Of a stretch of 14,767 nt of DNA, positions 12,542 to 14,767 are shown piece after piece (positions within the stretch are counted from its first letter, which is position 1; every line of letters starts with the position of its first letter). The stretch is taken from NCBI GenBank assembly GCA_937980285.1, contig CALJQI010000225.1, positions 1 through 14,767 on the forward strand, given 5' to 3'. The position numbers were made by a program, and so were the translations under genes. The stretch is from an uncultured Gammaproteobacteria bacterium (GTDB lineage Bacteria; Pseudomonadota; Gammaproteobacteria; GCA-001735895). The notes under the pieces are model-generated. The model did not search any database and was not told the origin of the DNA. It saw only the letters and a program-made list of their open reading frames with translations.

Positions 12542-14767
12542 GCCCGGCCGTTCCGACTCCACCAGGGTCTGGATGGAGACCGGCTTGCCGACCTGGTAGC
12601 CCTGTATAAAGTCGACATTGGCCTCGCGCAGCTTGTTGAACATCGTATCCGACTCGACAAACTCGGCTATCACTTCCATATCGAGACAATGCCCGACTTC
12701 GGTCATCGAGCGCACGAACACGTAACTCTTGTCGTCTTCGATAATATCGCGCACGAATTCGCCATCGATCTTCAGGTAATCCACCGGGAACTGCTTGAGA
12801 TAGCTGAACGAAGACAGGCCGGTGCCGAAGTCATCGAGTGAAAACTTGGCGCCGAGTTCCTTGATCGAGTTGATAAACTCTACCGATTTCTCGACATTGT
12901 CGACGACCGCCGTCTCGGTAATCTCGAAGCAAAGCTGTTTGATATCGATACGGCTTTCGGAAAGACTGTCGCGTAAAAACTTGTGGAAGGTTTGCGAGCC
13001 GATACTGCGTCCCGACAAATTGACCGAGAACATAATATCGCTGAGCCTCGGCTGGTGCTCCTGCAACCAGCTAATGATATTACTGACCACCCAGCTGTCG
13101 ATGCGCTCGATCAGGTTGTAACGTTCCGCCGGAGGCAGGAAATCGTTTGGCGAGACCACGGTCCCATCGGGTGCGATGTAACGAATCAGGACTTCGTAAT
13201 GCGTATAGCGCTCTTCCCTGTCGATAGAAACGATCGGCTGCACGTAGAGACAAAATCGATCCTCGCTGAACCCCTCCATGATGCCCGACACCCACTCCAT
13301 CGACACTTGCTGCGCCTTCACTTTTTCATCGTTTTCATCGATGAAGTGATACTGGTTTCCGCCATTCTTCTTGGCCAGGAAACAGGCGGTGGTCACCTTG
13401 GAATAGTAATCGGCATACTCGTCGCTCATGCGCCCGAACGCCATCACGCCAATACTGGCGGCGACCAGGTATTCCTGCTCGTTCCAGACATAGCCCGCGT
13501 GCTGGATATCGATAATGATCTTCTGAATGGTCTGCAGCGCGCGCTCCATTTCGAAGAAAGGCATGATGATGCCGAACTCGTCCCCCGACAGGCGCGCCAC
13601 GATATCCGACTTGCGCACATGTTTTTTTATCATCGCGCTGACCTGCTTGAGCAACAGGTCGCCGGCCACGCTGCCGCAGGTTTCATTGACTACCTTGAAC
13701 TGGTCGATATCGAGAAAAGCCAGCACGTGCTGCGGCACCGAGTTATTGTCCTCGGTGACCAGGGTTTCGAACTTCTGCTCGAATGCGCTGCGGTTGAGAA
13801 ACCCGGTGAGCTGGTCATGGCTGCCTTCGTAGCTCAGCTTACGGCGCAGCTTGCGATCCTCGGAAACGTCTTTCAGAATAATAACGAAGCCGACATCCTC
13901 AGCCTCCATGTCTATCATCGGCGAAGCGGAAAACTCGAGTTCGACGATTTTGCGATTGGGGTCGTAAAAGAACATCGAGCTGATCGATAGCTTGCGGCTG
14001 AGCAACTGGCCGAGGTCGACGATTCGCGTTGTCTGCCGATTGGCGTATAGAATCAGCACCTCGTGAATCGAGGTATCGATCAGTTCGGCTTCCACGTCGC
14101 CAAACAATTTCTCGGCACTGGGGTTAACCAGCTTGATGCGATCCTTCGAATCGATAACGATAACCGGGTTGGTAATGGAGTCGAGCGTGGTCGAAATAAA
14201 ATCTTTTTCCGAGCGCAGTTTTTCTTCTATCTGGCGGCGCGATATGGTCTCGATTTCCAGCCCTTCGACCATTTCATTGTAGGCAACCACCAGGTCCCTG
14301 AGTTCACTCGGCAATTTCTCTTCGCTGATAGAGGCGTAGCGACCGGTTAACAGGGCGCCCACCGAATTTCTCAGCTTGTTCATCGGCATGAAAGCGCGAT
14401 TCAGCATGACCAGCACCAGCAACAGGGCGGTTACGGTCGCGATCGTGGTAATAATGAAGAAACTGGTCTCGGTTTTTTCGAGCCGATCGATAACCGGACG
14501 CTGGTCGAAAGTCACGCTAATGGTGGCGCCGAGAAAGGCATCGTCGCCATATAACTTGTAACTGGGGTACAGATAACGGTCATCGCCTGGCACGATCCAG
14601 TCCGGCGACCGATAGAGATTCGTGCCCGAGCCATGATCGACGCTTATCGGAATCCGGATTTCCCGCTCGATCCTGCGCAAACCATCAGCCGCGTAGGCCA
14701 CGATGTGCAGATAGGCTTCTGGTTCCGGCGTACCGACCGGGACCAGCACCTCGCTGAACAGTTGGCC
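12518..14767 (-). CDS. Membrane sensor PAS-GGDEF-EAL protein (c-di-GMP signalling; 5' end cut by window)
   Basis: The reading frame is open to the window edge, so the true start is missing; a GTG at 14749 is only internal. Numbering from that GTG, residues 1-95 are probably part of a periplasmic sensor domain, followed by a membrane helix at about 97-117 and a linker to about 180. A PAS domain covers about 185-295 (NPVIVIDSKDRIKLVNPSAE). The GGDEF domain spans 305-470: the signature is SGDEF (388-392), with the inhibitory RxxD site R379-D382 and metal aspartates D347/D349. The EAL domain spans about 485-740: EVL (519-521), N577, E609, DDFGTG (639-644), K660, E696 and QGYQVGKP (716-723) are all present, so phosphodiesterase activity is likely. 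Whether the SGDEF half makes c-di-GMP or only binds GTP is unclear. No partner gene is visible. Confidence 0.93.
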   Translation of the reverse strand, partial: GQLFSEVLVPVGTPEPEAYLHIVAYAADGLRRIEREIRIPISVDHGSGTNLYRSPDWIVPGDDRYLYPSYKLYGDDAFLGATISVTFDQRPVIDRLEKTETSFFIITTIATVTALLLVLVMLNRAFMPMNKLRNSVGALLTGRYASISEEKLPSELRDLVVAYNEMVEGLEIETISRRQIEEKLRSEKDFISTTLDSITNPVIVIDSKDRIKLVNPSAEKLFGDVEAELIDTSIHEVLILYANRQTTRIVDLGQLLSRKLSISSMFFYDPNRKIVELEFSASPMIDMEAEDVGFVIILKDVSEDRKLRRKLSYEGSHDQLTGFLNRSAFEQKFETLVTEDNNSVPQHVLAFLDIDQFKVVNETCGSVAGDLLLKQVSAMIKKHVRKSDIVARLSGDEFGIIMPFFEMERALQTIQKIIIDIQHAGYVWNEQEYLVAASIGVMAFGRMSDEYADYYSKVTTACFLAKKNGGNQYHFIDENDEKVKAQQVSMEWVSGIMEGFSEDRFCLYVQPIVSIDREERYTHYEVLIRYIAPDGTVVSPNDFLPPAERYNLIERIDSWVVSNIISWLQEHQPRLSDIMFSVNLSGRSIGSQTFHKFLRDSLSESRIDIKQLCFEITETAVVDNVEKSVEFINSIKELGAKFSLDDFGTGLSSFSYLKQFPVDYLKIDGEFVRDIIEDDKSYVFVRSMTEVGHCLDMEVIAEFVESDTMFNKLREANVDFIQGYQVGKPVSIQTLVESERPGLRLAHDS

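Noticed and set aside
12983..13990. 335-codon open frame on the plus strand opposite the GGDEF-EAL gene
   Set aside because: It is antisense to a clear multidomain protein; its translation has no family motif and shows the composition of an out-of-frame shadow.

Overview
The window looks like ordinary chromosome from a gammaproteobacterium: GC-rich coding sequence, AT-rich promoters, and the conserved order pilT (divergent) / yggS-proC-yggT. It also carries oxyR with its peroxide-sensing cysteines, a cysB-like regulator, DUF1820 and DUF2288 proteins, and a c-di-GMP signalling protein. A species cannot be named from the sequence. No tRNA, rRNA, CRISPR array or transposase gene was found. Both ends of the window cut through genes: pilT at the left and a GGDEF-EAL gene at the right, both on the minus strand.

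Layout: (1) 1-2767: the 5' part of pilT diverges from a yggS-proC-yggT operon (PLP homeostasis, proline synthesis, membrane protein). (2) 2768-3196: a gene-free stretch with a REP-like hairpin and a nested palindromic, MITE-like element of about 165 bp flanked by 9-10 bp direct repeats. (3) 3197-4951: a TerB-like gene diverges from oxyR, which overlaps a DUF2288 gene. (4) 5015-7381: a large Ser/Thr kinase-HDOD-GAF fusion protein. (5) 7447-8049: a glutaredoxin and a DUF1820 protein. (6) 8073-11425: a tightly packed four-gene run of GT2 glycosyltransferase, nucleoside phosphorylase-like protein, spore-photoproduct-lyase-like radical SAM protein and short-chain dehydrogenase, ending at a terminator-like hairpin. 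(7) 11522-14767: a cysB-like regulator whose 3' end overlaps, tail to tail, a membrane sensor PAS-GGDEF-EAL gene.

Several genes touch redox or stress control (oxyR, glutaredoxin, TerB-like protein, cysB-like regulator), and two large proteins are multidomain signal integrators. The least explained part is the nucleosidase-like / radical SAM / SDR cassette. Its genes overlap or lie 2 bp apart, its catalytic motifs are intact, and its substrate is unknown. It is the best candidate for an undescribed system, although each family is known on its own.
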